Shown piece after piece: positions 8,572 to 17,853 of a stretch of DNA of 64,000 nt; positions within the stretch are counted from its first letter, which is position 1; each line of letters begins with the position of its first letter. A program made the position numbers and the translations under genes. The notes beneath the pieces are model-generated. The model searched no databases. It saw only the letters and a list, made by a program, of their open reading frames with translations, and was not told the origin of the DNA. The DNA comes from Candidatus Bathyarchaeota archaeon (GTDB lineage: Archaea; Thermoproteota; Bathyarchaeia; Bathyarchaeales; Bathycorpusculaceae), in the NCBI GenBank assembly GCA_026014615.1, contig JAOZHZ010000028.1:62001-126000 (forward strand), in the 5' to 3' direction.

Positions 8572-8952
8572 CTACCCTGCTGTTACGTTTTGCTATGGTA
8601 AATTGCGGTTGCAGGGGATTTAACGGTTATGGCGTTTTGCCGCGGTTTTGTCTACCTCCCCCCTTTTCTGGGCAGCCCGTTTTGGGTTGCTTTTTTGGTT
8701 TTGCGTTTTTTTTGGGCGTAGTCTGCGGCTAGAAAAGGCTAGAAAAGGTGGGAAAAGGCTAGAAACGGCAGAAAAAGGCAGAAAACGGAGGGCCTTTTTA
8801 TCGTTGAATGTGGATAAATAAGCGCTTGTTGTCTTGTTTCAGGGTGGGTTCTTGTGGCGTTTAACGTTTTATTCGTTAACGACATTGGCTGGTACGTGGC
8901 GCTGTCTAAGCTGCGATAGTTTGCAGGATTGTAGTCTGGGTTGTACGCGGTT
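8572..8952. other. Non-coding region upstream of thiI with a tandem repeat
   Basis: Contains a TTAAAT element (on the minus strand, around 8619-8624) that could be the thiI promoter, T-rich tracts near 8690-8712, and the 10-bp tandem array listed separately. Frames open on the plus strand here are glycine/cysteine/phenylalanine-rich and look like antisense artefacts of thiI. Confidence 0.45.
8729..8788. repeat. Tandem 10-bp repeat, six degenerate copies
   Basis: Six consecutive decamers follow the pattern CTAGAAAAGG with small changes: CTAGAAAAGG twice, TGGGAAAAGG, CTAGAAACGG, CAGAAAAAGG, CAGAAAACGG. The period of 10 puts each AAAA tract on the same face of the helix, so it could bend DNA or bind a protein cooperatively. 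It lies about 160 bases upstream of the thiI reading frame and downstream of the next minus-strand gene. Confidence 0.8.
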
Positions 8953-9294
8953 TTATTTGTATGTAAGCAGCAGTTGGGGAAGTGGTTCAGAGTTTGACTG
9001 GTTGAAGTCTACGCCTGTGAACTTTTGTACTTCCTGTTTGATGTAAACGTCAAAGGGTTCCTTAGATGCTGCAAACGCCTCAAAGACCTTGTTGATGTCC
9101 TCAGCTTCTAAGTACATGAGAAGTATGTCCCCGCTGGGTGTGACCTGCAAGAAATCCCGCTCCTTAAGGACGCCTAAGCGTTCTTCGGATTTGCAGAAGT
9201 CCTGCCAATTTTCCGTTGTCAGCTTCTGGAAGTATTCTTTTGCTTCTTGGTTTTTGCCCGAAAGAATCGGGATAGCCATAACGATTGAATCCAC
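8953..9294 (-). CDS. DUF6176-like small dimeric alpha/beta-barrel protein
   Basis: 113 residues with the pattern IPILSGK, ERLGVLKERDFLQVTPSGDILLMYLEAED and AFAASKEPFDVYIKQEV, typical of small ferredoxin-like-fold proteins related to heme-degrading or monooxygenase-like families and annotated as DUF6176. No catalytic role is known to me. GTG 9294 is the start used; ATG five codons later is an alternative. A TATA-like CTTATAAAAA on the minus strand around 9331-9340 supplies the promoter. Divergent from the ABC exporter operon. Confidence 0.6.
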   Translation of the reverse strand: MDSIVMAIPILSGKNQEAKEYFQKLTTENWQDFCKSEERLGVLKERDFLQVTPSGDILLMYLEAEDINKVFEAFAASKEPFDVYIKQEVQKFTGVDFNQSNSEPLPQLLLTYK

Positions 9295-9427
9295 GGATTG
9301 TTCACCGTGTTATTGTCTTTGCTGTGTTTTTATAAGACTTGTGAACGGATGGTTCAGGCGGTGTTGCTGAAAGCTTTATAGCGTTGTCTGGCGACCAAAT
9401 AAATCACTTAGTATCAAGTCAAGGTTT

Positions 9428-10360
9428 GTGAACTCGAAAGTGACCTCTTCTGACATCTTAATCAAAGCCCGTGGCTTAACTAAACGCTACAACAACTTCA
9501 CGGCAGTGGACCACATAGACTTCGACGTTTACAAAGCCGAATGCGTCGGTTTTCTGGGACCCAACGGCGCAGGCAAAACCACCACCGTCCGCATGATCTA
9601 CTGCTTCTTGCCCATTTCCGAGGGTACATTAACAGTGGCGGGGTTGGATGTTTCCACTCAGGCAAGGCAGATAAAACAGTTGATAGGTGTTAGCCCACAG
9701 GATGACAACCTTGACCCAGACTTCTCAGTCATTAAGAACCTTCAGGTTTACGCCAGTTACTTTGATGTGCCCAAAGCTCAAGCAACAAAACGCGCAGTTG
9801 ACCTGCTCAAGTTCTTCCAACTTGACGAGAAACGCGATGCCTCAATTATGGCGCTTTCAGGCGGCATGAAACGCCGCTTAATTATGGCACGCGCCCTCAT
9901 AAACGAGCCCCAAATCCTGCTGCTGGATGAACCCACGACAGGGTTGGACCCGCAGGGCAGGCACATTGTGTGGGACGAAATTCGGGCGTTGAAAAAGCAG
10001 GGTGTAACCATCATTTTGACGACGCATTACATGGATGAAGCCGCAGCCCTATGCGACCGTATCTTAGTGGTTGACAACGGAAAAATCATTGAAACAGGTG
10101 CACCCGCTGAGCTTATTCGTAATTATGTGGGCGAGGACGTTTTGGAAGTTGAATATGACGAGGAAATGGTGCGGAAACTCAAGGAAACTCTGCCTGACTC
10201 GGAAGTGGAGGTTTACGGCGACCAAGTCCGCGTGTTCGCCAAAAAACACGGCGTCTTCGACCAAATCATCAAACAGTTCCCCGGCAAAAAAATCACCATA
10301 CGAAACGCGGATTTAGAAGACGTTTTTCTGAAGTTGACGGGGAGGAAACTGCGGGAATGA
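9428..10360 (+). CDS. ABC transporter ATP-binding protein (DrrA/Nod-type exporter)
   Basis: 310-residue ATPase with Walker A GPNGAGKTT near residue 44, signature LSGGMKRR, Walker B ILLLDEP, a D-loop GLDPQGR and switch histidine in TTHYMDE. The C-terminal 80 residues (ending DLEDVFLKLTGR) match the DrrA/CcmA-type exporter ATPases used for drug, lipid or polysaccharide export. Start is GTG 9428. Its stop overlaps the start of the permease gene (ATGA), so the two form a translationally coupled operon. The substrate is unknown. Confidence 0.9.
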   Translation: MNSKVTSSDILIKARGLTKRYNNFTAVDHIDFDVYKAECVGFLGPNGAGKTTTVRMIYCFLPISEGTLTVAGLDVSTQARQIKQLIGVSPQDDNLDPDFSVIKNLQVYASYFDVPKAQATKRAVDLLKFFQLDEKRDASIMALSGGMKRRLIMARALINEPQILLLDEPTTGLDPQGRHIVWDEIRALKKQGVTIILTTHYMDEAAALCDRILVVDNGKIIETGAPAELIRNYVGEDVLEVEYDEEMVRKLKETLPDSEVEVYGDQVRVFAKKHGVFDQIIKQFPGKKITIRNADLEDVFLKLTGRKLRE

Positions 10361-11148
10361 GCTTGCCCAAGCTGACTTACCGCGTCTGGAAGGTTTGGCG
10401 CAGAAACGCCCAAGTCTTCACTAAAACCATACTCGTAAACTTCATGCCCTCCCTGCTCGAGCCTATCCTGTACCTCGCCGCGTTTGGCTTAGGATTGGGC
10501 GCATACTTTGGGGCAGGAGCGTTCCCTGGCGGCTACATCCAGTACATCGCGCCAGGATTAATCGCCATCTCTGTTATGTACGGCAGCTTCTTTGAATGCA
10601 CCTACGCCTCCTTTGTGCGTATGTACTTCCAGAAAACCTTCGACGCCATAATCGCCACCCCCATAAGCGTGGAAGAAGTCATCGCAGGCGAACTCCTGTG
10701 GGGTGCCACACGGTCAACCATAAACAGCACAATCGTTCTCGCCGTGGTTGCAGCTTTCGGGCTAATCTCCAGCCCCTTCTTCCTGATAGTTCCAGTGGTC
10801 GCCTTCTTCGGCGGCTTGCTATTCTCTTCTATGGCGATGTGCTTCACAGCCGTCGCCCCAAACATCGACTTCTTCAACTTCCCAGCCTTCCTGTTCATAA
10901 CACCCATGTTCATCCTAAGCGGAACCTTCTTCCCCATCCCCGAAATAATCCAAGCACCCGCCTTAGCTTTCCTACCGCTCACGCACGTGGTGGACTTAAT
11001 ACGCGGCTTAGTCACAGGAAACTTTGTGTCACTCGCTGGCTTAAGCTCCCAAAGCGTCTTACTGCTGGGCATAGCTTGGATTGCCATCGCAACCTTCGTG
11101 TTCTTTGTCTTGAGCATTTACCTCATGAAACGAAGACTCATCAAATAA
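10357..11148 (+). CDS. ABC-2 type transporter permease
   Basis: 263-residue membrane protein with about six transmembrane segments and the ABC-2 pattern (FVRMYFQKTFDAIIATPISVEEVIAGE, FILSGTFFP, LPLTHVVDLIRGL). It forms an export pore with the ATPase encoded directly upstream, with overlapping stop and start. DrrB-like by size and by partner. It converges with the P-type ATPase gene; the 74-base spacer holds a CCCCC-T6 stretch that may stop transcription. Confidence 0.9.
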   Translation: MSLPKLTYRVWKVWRRNAQVFTKTILVNFMPSLLEPILYLAAFGLGLGAYFGAGAFPGGYIQYIAPGLIAISVMYGSFFECTYASFVRMYFQKTFDAIIATPISVEEVIAGELLWGATRSTINSTIVLAVVAAFGLISSPFFLIVPVVAFFGGLLFSSMAMCFTAVAPNIDFFNFPAFLFITPMFILSGTFFPIPEIIQAPALAFLPLTHVVDLIRGLVTGNFVSLAGLSSQSVLLLGIAWIAIATFVFFVLSIYLMKRRLIK

Positions 11149-11222
11149 CCGGCAAGTACGGCTTCCGCAGCCAGATGTGCCATCTGAACATACTCCACCC
11201 CCTTTTTTCTGTTCCTACAGTT

Positions 11223-13670
11223 TTATCTGTGAAACTTTACGTCTTCATGGTCTAGAACCTTGTAGAACTGAACCTTCAAGAAGTCTATAACTAGGAAAAC
11301 CGCTATCGCTTCTGCCCAGACCAAACCCGCTAGCGCCCACCCCATCGGCGGCAGCAAAATGCCGTACACGGTGATTAGGGTCGCCACAAGCTGTGTCACT
11401 ATCACGGCTATTAGCAGTTGTTTTGCGGGTCGGACGGTCCAGAAGTGTCCTTTGGTGCGTGCCATGAACACGGTTAAGTGACCCGCCACGGAAAGCTTGA
11501 GATACATAAACGACTGAAGAACCGCAGGCGACAAATCCAACACTTGGTACCCCACGTAGAACAGCACAAACGATTCAATGACGCCCAAAACGCCTAGCAT
11601 GGTGGCGATGCCGATTATGGTGTGCATGTTCCATTTTTCAGGGTAATTAGAATACTTCACGTTGTCGTAAGCGATGGTTATTATGGGCAGGTCGTTAAGA
11701 ATCGCCAACAACACAATCATCAACGCCGTTACAGGGTAAAACTGGAAAACCAAGATCGTTGTCGTTATGAAGAATAGAACCCTGAAGGTTTCGGAAATGC
11801 GGTAAATCGAGTAGTTGTTCATTCGCTGGAAAATCTGGCGGCTCTGCTTTATCGCGTCAATAATAACCGACAACCCAGGCTTGGTGAGCACAATGTCTGC
11901 CGCTGACTTCGCCGCATCCGTCGCCCCATCAACTGCAATTCCCGCATCCGCCTCCTTCAACGCAGGCGCATCATTCACGCCGTCTCCCGTCATCCCCACA
12001 ATGTGGTTTCTGCTCTGCAGCAGCTTGACGATGCGGACTTTGTGTTCCGGAAAAACCTCCGCGAACCCGTCTGCCTTCTCAATTATGGGTTGGGCGTCGG
12101 CGTCGGGTTTGCCCGCGAACGAGTCCACAGTCATTATGTTGGTGCCTAAACCGACTTCGCGGGCAATTTCCTTCCCTATCGCCTCGTGGTCGCCCGTAAC
12201 CATCTTAACCTTGACGCCCATTGAGTGTGCGGTTTTTATGGTTGCTGCGGAATCTTCTCGTGGCGGGTCATAAAGCGCAATTAACCCAACGTAATGCCAT
12301 TCGCCGTTTTGGCTGCCCCTAGCTACGCCTAACGCGCGGTACCCGTTCACGGCGAAGTCGTCAACGTACCTGTTGATTTGGTCGGCGATTTCGTCTTTGT
12401 TTGCGACTAAGGACAGAATGACTTGAGGTGCACCTTTGGAAACCCTGAAGCGGTTGCCTTTGGGGTCTTGCACTTGGGCTTCGGTGCGTTTTCGGACAGG
12501 GTCAAACGGTTTAAAGTTTGAAACCATGTATTCTCCAATGTTGTTGTTGGTTTCTTGTGTTTCTTTGGCTTGGCTGATTATGGCGTTGTCAATGGGGTCT
12601 TGGTCCTCTTCCTGCGAAGCCAACACGCCGAAAACCAAAACGTCCTGTTCAGTGAAGTTGTCCCGAGGCTGCACTTTTCCGACAGTTAACTGGTTTTTGG
12701 TGATGGTTCCTGTTTTGTCCGCGCACAAAATGTCCACGCCTGCCATTTCCTCTATCGCAACCAGCTTGCTGACTATGGCTTCTTTTTTTGAAAGCGCTAT
12801 AGCCCCCAAAGCCATCGTTACGGACAGAACCGCAGGTAACGCAGCAGGAATCGCCGCCACTGTCAAAACCAACGCAAACTGGATGGTGGACAGCATGCTT
12901 TCGCCCCTAAACAATGCCACAACAATAATTATGGCTACGAGTATGCCTGCGAGGGTGATTAGGTAGTCGCCTATTTTGGTGACGGCTTTTTGGAAGTGGC
13001 TTTTTGTTGCGGCTTCTTCGACGAGTTTGGTGGTTTTCCCAAAAAACGTGTTCATGCCCGTGGTAACCACGAGGGCGTCCATTTCTCCCTGCCGAACAAT
13101 CGACCCCGAGTAAGCCACATCCTGCACGTGCTTCTCCACGGGTAAAGATTCGCCTGTTAACGCGGATTCATCCGCCTGAATGTAGTCGCCGCTTACAAGT
13201 TTCGCATCAGCAGACACAATGTCGCCCAACCGAACGCGAATGATGTCTCCGGGCACAATCTCTTTGGCTGCAGTTTGAACCCATTTGCTGTCCCGCAGAA
13301 CCCTCGCAGTCGGAGCCAACTTCTGCTTAAGCAGTTCAATGGCGTTGTCAGCTTTGTTTTCCTGCCAGAAACCCACCACCGCGTTAAGCATCAGCAGCAT
13401 CATAATGATTCCAAAGTCAGGCCAATGTCCAATGACTGCAGACATGACCACGGCAGCTTCGATCATCCACGGAATTGGACCCCAAAAATACCCCAAAAAC
13501 TTGCGGAACGAGCTGACTTTCTTTTCGGTGATTTCGTTGGGGCCATACTTTTCAAGTCTTTGTTTAGCTTCTGCAGAGGTAAGTCCTTTTTCACTACTGG
13601 AAAGCTTGTTGAACAGCGTTTCCGCTTCAAGCTTCTTTGAATCCTCAGTGGTGACGGCTTCTTTGCTCAC
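11223..13670 (-). CDS. Plasma-membrane-type proton-exporting P-type ATPase (P3A)
   Basis: 815-residue cation pump resembling fungal/plant H+-ATPases and archaeal P3A pumps. Residues run: cytoplasmic cation ATPase N-terminal domain (GLTSAEAKQRLEKYGPNEI), actuator motif TGES at about 170, phosphorylation site CADKTGTIT at about 318, KGAPQ nucleotide-binding segment, MVTGDHEAIGKEIA and MTGDGVNDAPALKEADAGIA hinge. The extrusion of protons (or another small cation) is family-based inference. GTG 13670 is the start; no strong ribosome site is visible. It is monocistronic. Confidence 0.88.
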   Translation of the reverse strand: MSKEAVTTEDSKKLEAETLFNKLSSSEKGLTSAEAKQRLEKYGPNEITEKKVSSFRKFLGYFWGPIPWMIEAAVVMSAVIGHWPDFGIIMMLLMLNAVVGFWQENKADNAIELLKQKLAPTARVLRDSKWVQTAAKEIVPGDIIRVRLGDIVSADAKLVSGDYIQADESALTGESLPVEKHVQDVAYSGSIVRQGEMDALVVTTGMNTFFGKTTKLVEEAATKSHFQKAVTKIGDYLITLAGILVAIIIVVALFRGESMLSTIQFALVLTVAAIPAALPAVLSVTMALGAIALSKKEAIVSKLVAIEEMAGVDILCADKTGTITKNQLTVGKVQPRDNFTEQDVLVFGVLASQEEDQDPIDNAIISQAKETQETNNNIGEYMVSNFKPFDPVRKRTEAQVQDPKGNRFRVSKGAPQVILSLVANKDEIADQINRYVDDFAVNGYRALGVARGSQNGEWHYVGLIALYDPPREDSAATIKTAHSMGVKVKMVTGDHEAIGKEIAREVGLGTNIMTVDSFAGKPDADAQPIIEKADGFAEVFPEHKVRIVKLLQSRNHIVGMTGDGVNDAPALKEADAGIAVDGATDAAKSAADIVLTKPGLSVIIDAIKQSRQIFQRMNNYSIYRISETFRVLFFITTTILVFQFYPVTALMIVLLAILNDLPIITIAYDNVKYSNYPEKWNMHTIIGIATMLGVLGVIESFVLFYVGYQVLDLSPAVLQSFMYLKLSVAGHLTVFMARTKGHFWTVRPAKQLLIAVIVTQLVATLITVYGILLPPMGWALAGLVWAEAIAVFLVIDFLKVQFYKVLDHEDVKFHR

Positions 13671-13804
13671 AAAACCAGAACCTTACATCTTGAAAACCAA
13701 ACGGCTGCTTTTTGAAGAACTTGCTAAAAGTTTTAGGGGAAAACTACGCTATAAATGATGTGTTACTGCTCAAACGCTGCAACTGACTTGCAGCAAAATT
13801 TCTT

Positions 13805-14482
13805 TTAATAGTATTTTTTCAGTGGGTTTTTCGGGTCTGACGCCAACTTAACAGACAAGGGAACTGTTATGTTTTGCCAACTTGGTTTAAACGTTTGTTC
13901 TTTTTCTTCATCAGCTTTTAACGGATGTACTTGAAGCTTATATTCCATTGCGTGGTCTTGTGGGTTCTCCAAATGAAGCATCTGCGTGAGGCTGAGGTTT
14001 TCAAAGACCCACCTGATGGGACGCATAGAGTTGTTGTGGCATGAGATGGCAACGTTGCTGGGGTGTTGTGTAAGCCAATCTTTAAGCTGTGAAACAAAGG
14101 GCAACGTGCGTTTTTCAACCATTTCCAGACTTTCCCCTTCAGGCGGCGAAAAATCGTAGCCCCTGTGAATCTTGGCGAACCATTCAGGTTTTTCAGCTGC
14201 CAATGTTGCTTTACTTGTCCCCTGTAGTACGCCGTAGCATCGTTCTATCAAGCGGTCATCAACAAAAACAGGAACATTAGGGTGATTTTCAAGGACAATT
14301 TCAAGGGTTCTTCTCGCCCTCTTCAGATGTGAAGTGAATGCCCCATCAATTTTCTCCTTTTTCAACTGCTCTGCAACCTCCTGAGCCTGAGAAACCCCTT
14401 TCGAAGTAAGGTCTGGGTCACGCCATCCCGAAAAAACTTCGTTGCTATTGTCTGTGGTTTCCGCATGTCGAAAAACAAACAA
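13805..14482 (-). CDS. Histidine phosphatase / phosphoglycerate-mutase-like protein
   Basis: 225 residues with the catalytic RHAET motif at the very N-terminus (FVFRHAETTDN), GWRDPDLTSKG, SHLKRARRT, an acid-base glutamate in IERCYG, and the second histidine in SCHNNSMRPI. This matches cofactor-dependent mutases, which convert 3- and 2-phosphoglycerate, and broad phosphatases. It follows pyruvate kinase in the same direction, which fits glycolysis. TTG 14482 is the only canonical start, but a strong AGGAGG lies 20 bases upstream of it; ATA or ATT codons in between have better spacing. Confidence 0.8.
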   Translation of the reverse strand: MFVFRHAETTDNSNEVFSGWRDPDLTSKGVSQAQEVAEQLKKEKIDGAFTSHLKRARRTLEIVLENHPNVPVFVDDRLIERCYGVLQGTSKATLAAEKPEWFAKIHRGYDFSPPEGESLEMVEKRTLPFVSQLKDWLTQHPSNVAISCHNNSMRPIRWVFENLSLTQMLHLENPQDHAMEYKLQVHPLKADEEKEQTFKPSWQNITVPLSVKLASDPKNPLKKYY

Positions 14483-14519
14483 ATTGCAAATTATCTCATT
14501 AACCTCCTAATGGTTGCGT

Positions 14520-15893
14520 TCAAGAGGATGCATATTTCCTTAGTTCTTCAATTTTGTGAATTTCTATCGAGTTGCTGGCATGCTCCATCGTAGTTCTCAC
14601 ACCCGCAGTGAACAAAACCGTTTCCTCATCCTTCACCAACCCCATCGAATGCAGCCTGTTTGCCACGGCGGATATGCGGTCTTTCTCCACTGAGTACTTC
14701 ATAAGAACGGGCTGCACACCAAAAGCCAACTCCAACTGTTTCTTAACATCTATTTCGGGGGTGACCGCAATGATGGGCTGAGCAATCTTAAACCGAGTTA
14801 TCACTCGCGCCGTGTAGCCCGACCGCGTTAACGTTATGACTTTGGCGATGGGCATGTTTTGGCATATTTCCTGTATGGCTCGGCTAACGGTGTCGGAGAT
14901 GTTTATGAACGGTGTGTCTTCCACGTTGCTTTTAACGGCTTTCTCCGTTTGGTTGGCTATGCGAGTCATCATCTTAACCGCATGTACAGGGTACTCGCCC
15001 ACGGCTGTTTCGCCTGACAACATAACCGCATCTGACCCATCCAGAATAGCGTTTGCCACGTCACTGACTTCTGCTCTGGTCGGGTGCGCCTGGTGAATCA
15101 TGGACTCAAGCATCTCCGTCGCCGTAACCACCAGCTTGCCCTTCTGATTACACAGCTTGATGAGGGACTTCTGAACCAACGGCACCCGTTCAGGCTCAAT
15201 CTCAACCCCCAAGTCACCCCGCGCAACCATCAACCCATCCGAAACCTCCAAAATCTCTTTGACGTTCTGAACCCCCTCAAAATTCTCAATCTTCGCTATA
15301 ATTCCGCCTTCAAAACCGTGAATCTTTGACAGGTTTTTCACGTCTTGAGCGTTCCTGACAAATGAGAGAGCGACGTACTCTACGCCTTGTTCTTTGGCGA
15401 ACTCTATTATTTCCAAGTCTTTTTCTGTGAAAGTAGAAACTGAAAGATGCTTGTTAGGTATGTTAACTCCTTTTCCATCTTCCACAACGCCGCCATCCAA
15501 AACGCGCAATTGAAGCCTGCGGTCTTTCTTTCCAACCACGTGGGTGCGGATTTTTCCGTTGTCAATTAAGACCACATCATCAACTTCCATTTCATCGTAG
15601 ACATCATGAGTGAAGCACAATTCTTCGCATTCAAAACCCACATCCAAAACGTCACCTTCACACAGAACTTTCCGCTGCGACGTTCGAATTCTGATTTCAG
15701 GACCCTTAATGTCGACGATTATCGGGATTTCCGCAATTTTCCGAACCGTCTCAATAATCGACTTGAATTGTGTGATGTTTCCGTAGGCAGTGTTGATTCT
15801 GACGCCGTTCATGCCTGCTTCAAACATGCCTTTGATGACGCTTTCTGAAAGGCTGGCGGGTCCCACTGTGCATATGATTTTGGTTTTCTTCAC
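14520..15893 (-). CDS. pyk: Pyruvate kinase
   Basis: Converts phosphoenolpyruvate and ADP to pyruvate and ATP. The protein starts KKTKIICTVGPAS, has VRINTAYGN, the substrate region IVDIKGPEIRI, catalytic lysine in IIAKIENFEG, MVARGDLGVEI and the signature MLESMIHQAHPTRAEVSDVANAI, with the C-terminal domain ending in FTAGV. GTG 15893 is chosen because it matches the family N-terminus (457 residues); ATG 15935 would add fourteen residues and lies closer to the TATA-like element than expected. Upstream gene of the histidine phosphatase. Confidence 0.93.
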   Translation of the reverse strand: MKKTKIICTVGPASLSESVIKGMFEAGMNGVRINTAYGNITQFKSIIETVRKIAEIPIIVDIKGPEIRIRTSQRKVLCEGDVLDVGFECEELCFTHDVYDEMEVDDVVLIDNGKIRTHVVGKKDRRLQLRVLDGGVVEDGKGVNIPNKHLSVSTFTEKDLEIIEFAKEQGVEYVALSFVRNAQDVKNLSKIHGFEGGIIAKIENFEGVQNVKEILEVSDGLMVARGDLGVEIEPERVPLVQKSLIKLCNQKGKLVVTATEMLESMIHQAHPTRAEVSDVANAILDGSDAVMLSGETAVGEYPVHAVKMMTRIANQTEKAVKSNVEDTPFINISDTVSRAIQEICQNMPIAKVITLTRSGYTARVITRFKIAQPIIAVTPEIDVKKQLELAFGVQPVLMKYSVEKDRISAVANRLHSMGLVKDEETVLFTAGVRTTMEHASNSIEIHKIEELRKYASS

Positions 15894-16006
15894 AGAACAT
15901 CCCTTTACACTTATGGTAGAGTAATGTGCATTCAAAGTTAAAGGTTAAACGGAGGCATTAAGCATAAGCTTTGGGCGGTGGCTTCTTGCCATGCTGAATT
16001 GCCGCT

Positions 16007-16816
16007 TTAGTTGTCGTTTAAATTGGTGCCGTTGCTCCACATGTCCTCAAACTGTTTCTCCATTATCCTAACAAAATTCGGGTTATTCGACCACAAACTC
16101 GGCATATCTGTATCTGTCGATGTTGAAATGCTTGTGTTTGCCTCTTCGCCGTCATACAGAACCAGTTTTACAGGCATAGGCGCAGGAACAAACTTGATGT
16201 CAAACAGCGGGTTCTTACACATTGCCGCGATGATGTCGTCAAGTGCTTTGTCGTCTCCACGGTTTTCTGTGATTATCCGAATTTTCACCCCTTTCTGCAT
16301 AGCCTTCGAAAAATGGTCATCTAGGCAGTTACACTTAGTCAGTAATCGCTTAATGTCAGGCAATGTACCTGAGCACTCTATGCTTTTCTTACAGGTTTTG
16401 TTGCCTTTCTCGAACTTTTTGAAAAGAAGTTTTCGGTCGTAAACTATCCTGAATTGTAAATCATCTTCTTCCTCAAACACGGCGGTATGCTTGTTTTTTT
16501 GCATTCCACTGAGCAGCGTAGCAGTTTTTGTCTGAAGCACTGAGAATTCTTCTTTCTTTTTTTGAAGTAGAATGGATGCGCCGTCTTTGATGGGTGTTGC
16601 TTTGTAAGTTGCAGGTGTAGATATGACTTTTTTAACTAACCCCCTTTTTTGAAGCGCAGGCATTATTCGGTAAACATCGTGTCTTGCGACGCCTGCCGCT
16701 TTTGAAACTGACTTTACGGTGGCGTTCTCCAGAACCAGAAGTGAAACGTAAATCTTTGCCTGCAATGCGGTAAGTCCTAGACGCTTTAAAGTTTCTATAC
16801 TTTCATTAGGATACAT
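16007..16816 (-). CDS. TrmB-like winged-helix transcriptional regulator
   Basis: 269 residues. Residues 1-70 form the TrmB winged helix (LKRLGLTALQAKIYVSLL, KAAGVARHDVYRIMPALQKRGLV), then a coiled coil (ILLQKKKEEFSVLQTKTATLL) and a C-terminal phospholipase-D-like sensor region. TrmB proteins sense sugars or other metabolites in archaea. ATG 16816 is preferred over TTG 16819. It is a paralogue of the gene 20 bases upstream (16836-17714), in the same direction and probably co-transcribed. The effector is unknown. Confidence 0.85.
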   Translation of the reverse strand: MYPNESIETLKRLGLTALQAKIYVSLLVLENATVKSVSKAAGVARHDVYRIMPALQKRGLVKKVISTPATYKATPIKDGASILLQKKKEEFSVLQTKTATLLSGMQKNKHTAVFEEEDDLQFRIVYDRKLLFKKFEKGNKTCKKSIECSGTLPDIKRLLTKCNCLDDHFSKAMQKGVKIRIITENRGDDKALDDIIAAMCKNPLFDIKFVPAPMPVKLVLYDGEEANTSISTSTDTDMPSLWSNNPNFVRIMEKQFEDMWSNGTNLNDN

Positions 16817-16835
16817 CAAAACTTGCTCTCTCCGA

Positions 16836-17714
16836 CTATTCCGTAACCGCGGGGTTCTTCACAATTTTCTTTTTACCTTTTTTAGGCGGGTCGGTTATTG
16901 GGGCTTTTGAAGCTCCATTCCAAACTTCTTCAAAATAGTTCAACGCAACCTTAACAAACATTGCATTATCTGAACAAATACTGGTGATGTCTGGACTAGG
17001 GTAGACGGCTATGCACATAATCACTTCTTTTTCATCATAGATGGCCGTCTGGAGCGGAATTGGAGGAACAAAATACCTTATTTCAAAAAGCGGATGTTTC
17101 TTCAAAATCTGAAGTGCCTTCTTAATGTATTTGTCCTTTTCATGGGCCTCGGTAACCCATCGGATTCGTACACCCCTCTTTAGCGCCTTCTTAAACGTGT
17201 TCAGTTCCAGATTGAACAGAACTGCTCTTGTGCTTTTCCATGGACCCGCCACATCAAGGCTTCTTTCTACTACTCTGTTTCTTTCCCCAAGAGTCTTACC
17301 GAGAAGCTTCCCTTCTGAAATCATAAAAAACTGCGAAGGCGCAACCTCCTCTATTCGCAGTTTAGATTTGAAAGCACTCTTCTGGAAGTTATTAACCATC
17401 TTTTCGGTTTCAATTTGCAGGTTGCTGTATTCTTCGGTTTTGCGTTGAAGTAGTATAGATATGCCTTCTTTCATAGGTGTGGCTTTGTATGTTGCTGGGG
17501 ACCTTATGGTTTTTTCAACTAAACATTGTTTTTGAAGAGACGCCATTATTCGGTAGAGGTCCTGTCTGGCTATGTGAGAAATTTTTGAAACAGCTTTAGT
17601 TTGTGCAACCCCCAAACTCGACAAAGCCAAATATGCTCTAGCCTGTAAGGTGGTCAAACCTAAACCAACTAAAACTTGGATTTTCTCATCCTCGAGAATA
17701 GCCGTCTCTCTCAT
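16836..17714 (-). CDS. TrmB-like winged-helix transcriptional regulator (paralogue)
   Basis: 292 residues with the same architecture as its neighbour: LVGLGLTTLQARAYLAL and ISHIARQDLYRIMASLQKQCLV winged helix, KATPMKEGISILLQRK linker identical in style to the downstream copy, and a divergent C-terminal sensor with a lysine/proline-rich tail (DPPKKGKKKIVKN). Divergently transcribed from the large surface protein at 17854, so control of that gene is a reasonable guess. Ends in TAG. Confidence 0.85.
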   Translation of the reverse strand: MRETAILEDEKIQVLVGLGLTTLQARAYLALSSLGVAQTKAVSKISHIARQDLYRIMASLQKQCLVEKTIRSPATYKATPMKEGISILLQRKTEEYSNLQIETEKMVNNFQKSAFKSKLRIEEVAPSQFFMISEGKLLGKTLGERNRVVERSLDVAGPWKSTRAVLFNLELNTFKKALKRGVRIRWVTEAHEKDKYIKKALQILKKHPLFEIRYFVPPIPLQTAIYDEKEVIMCIAVYPSPDITSICSDNAMFVKVALNYFEEVWNGASKAPITDPPKKGKKKIVKNPAVTE

Positions 17715-17853
17715 GTGCTATTTCACATTGTATCCTCTACTTGCTTGAATCATTTAAAATTTTTCGTCTTTAAGAAGAGGCACTGATTACAAATCCTTAA
17801 AACTTGTCAGAATAAACCTTATTGAATCCGAAACTAGGAGAAGAGAAAATAAA

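Noticed and set aside
14503..14540. In-frame ATG and TAG upstream of the histidine phosphatase that might be another amber-containing gene
   Set aside because: The TAG is part of the TAGGAGG ribosome site and the upstream codons lie in the end of pyruvate kinase; family members have no such extension.
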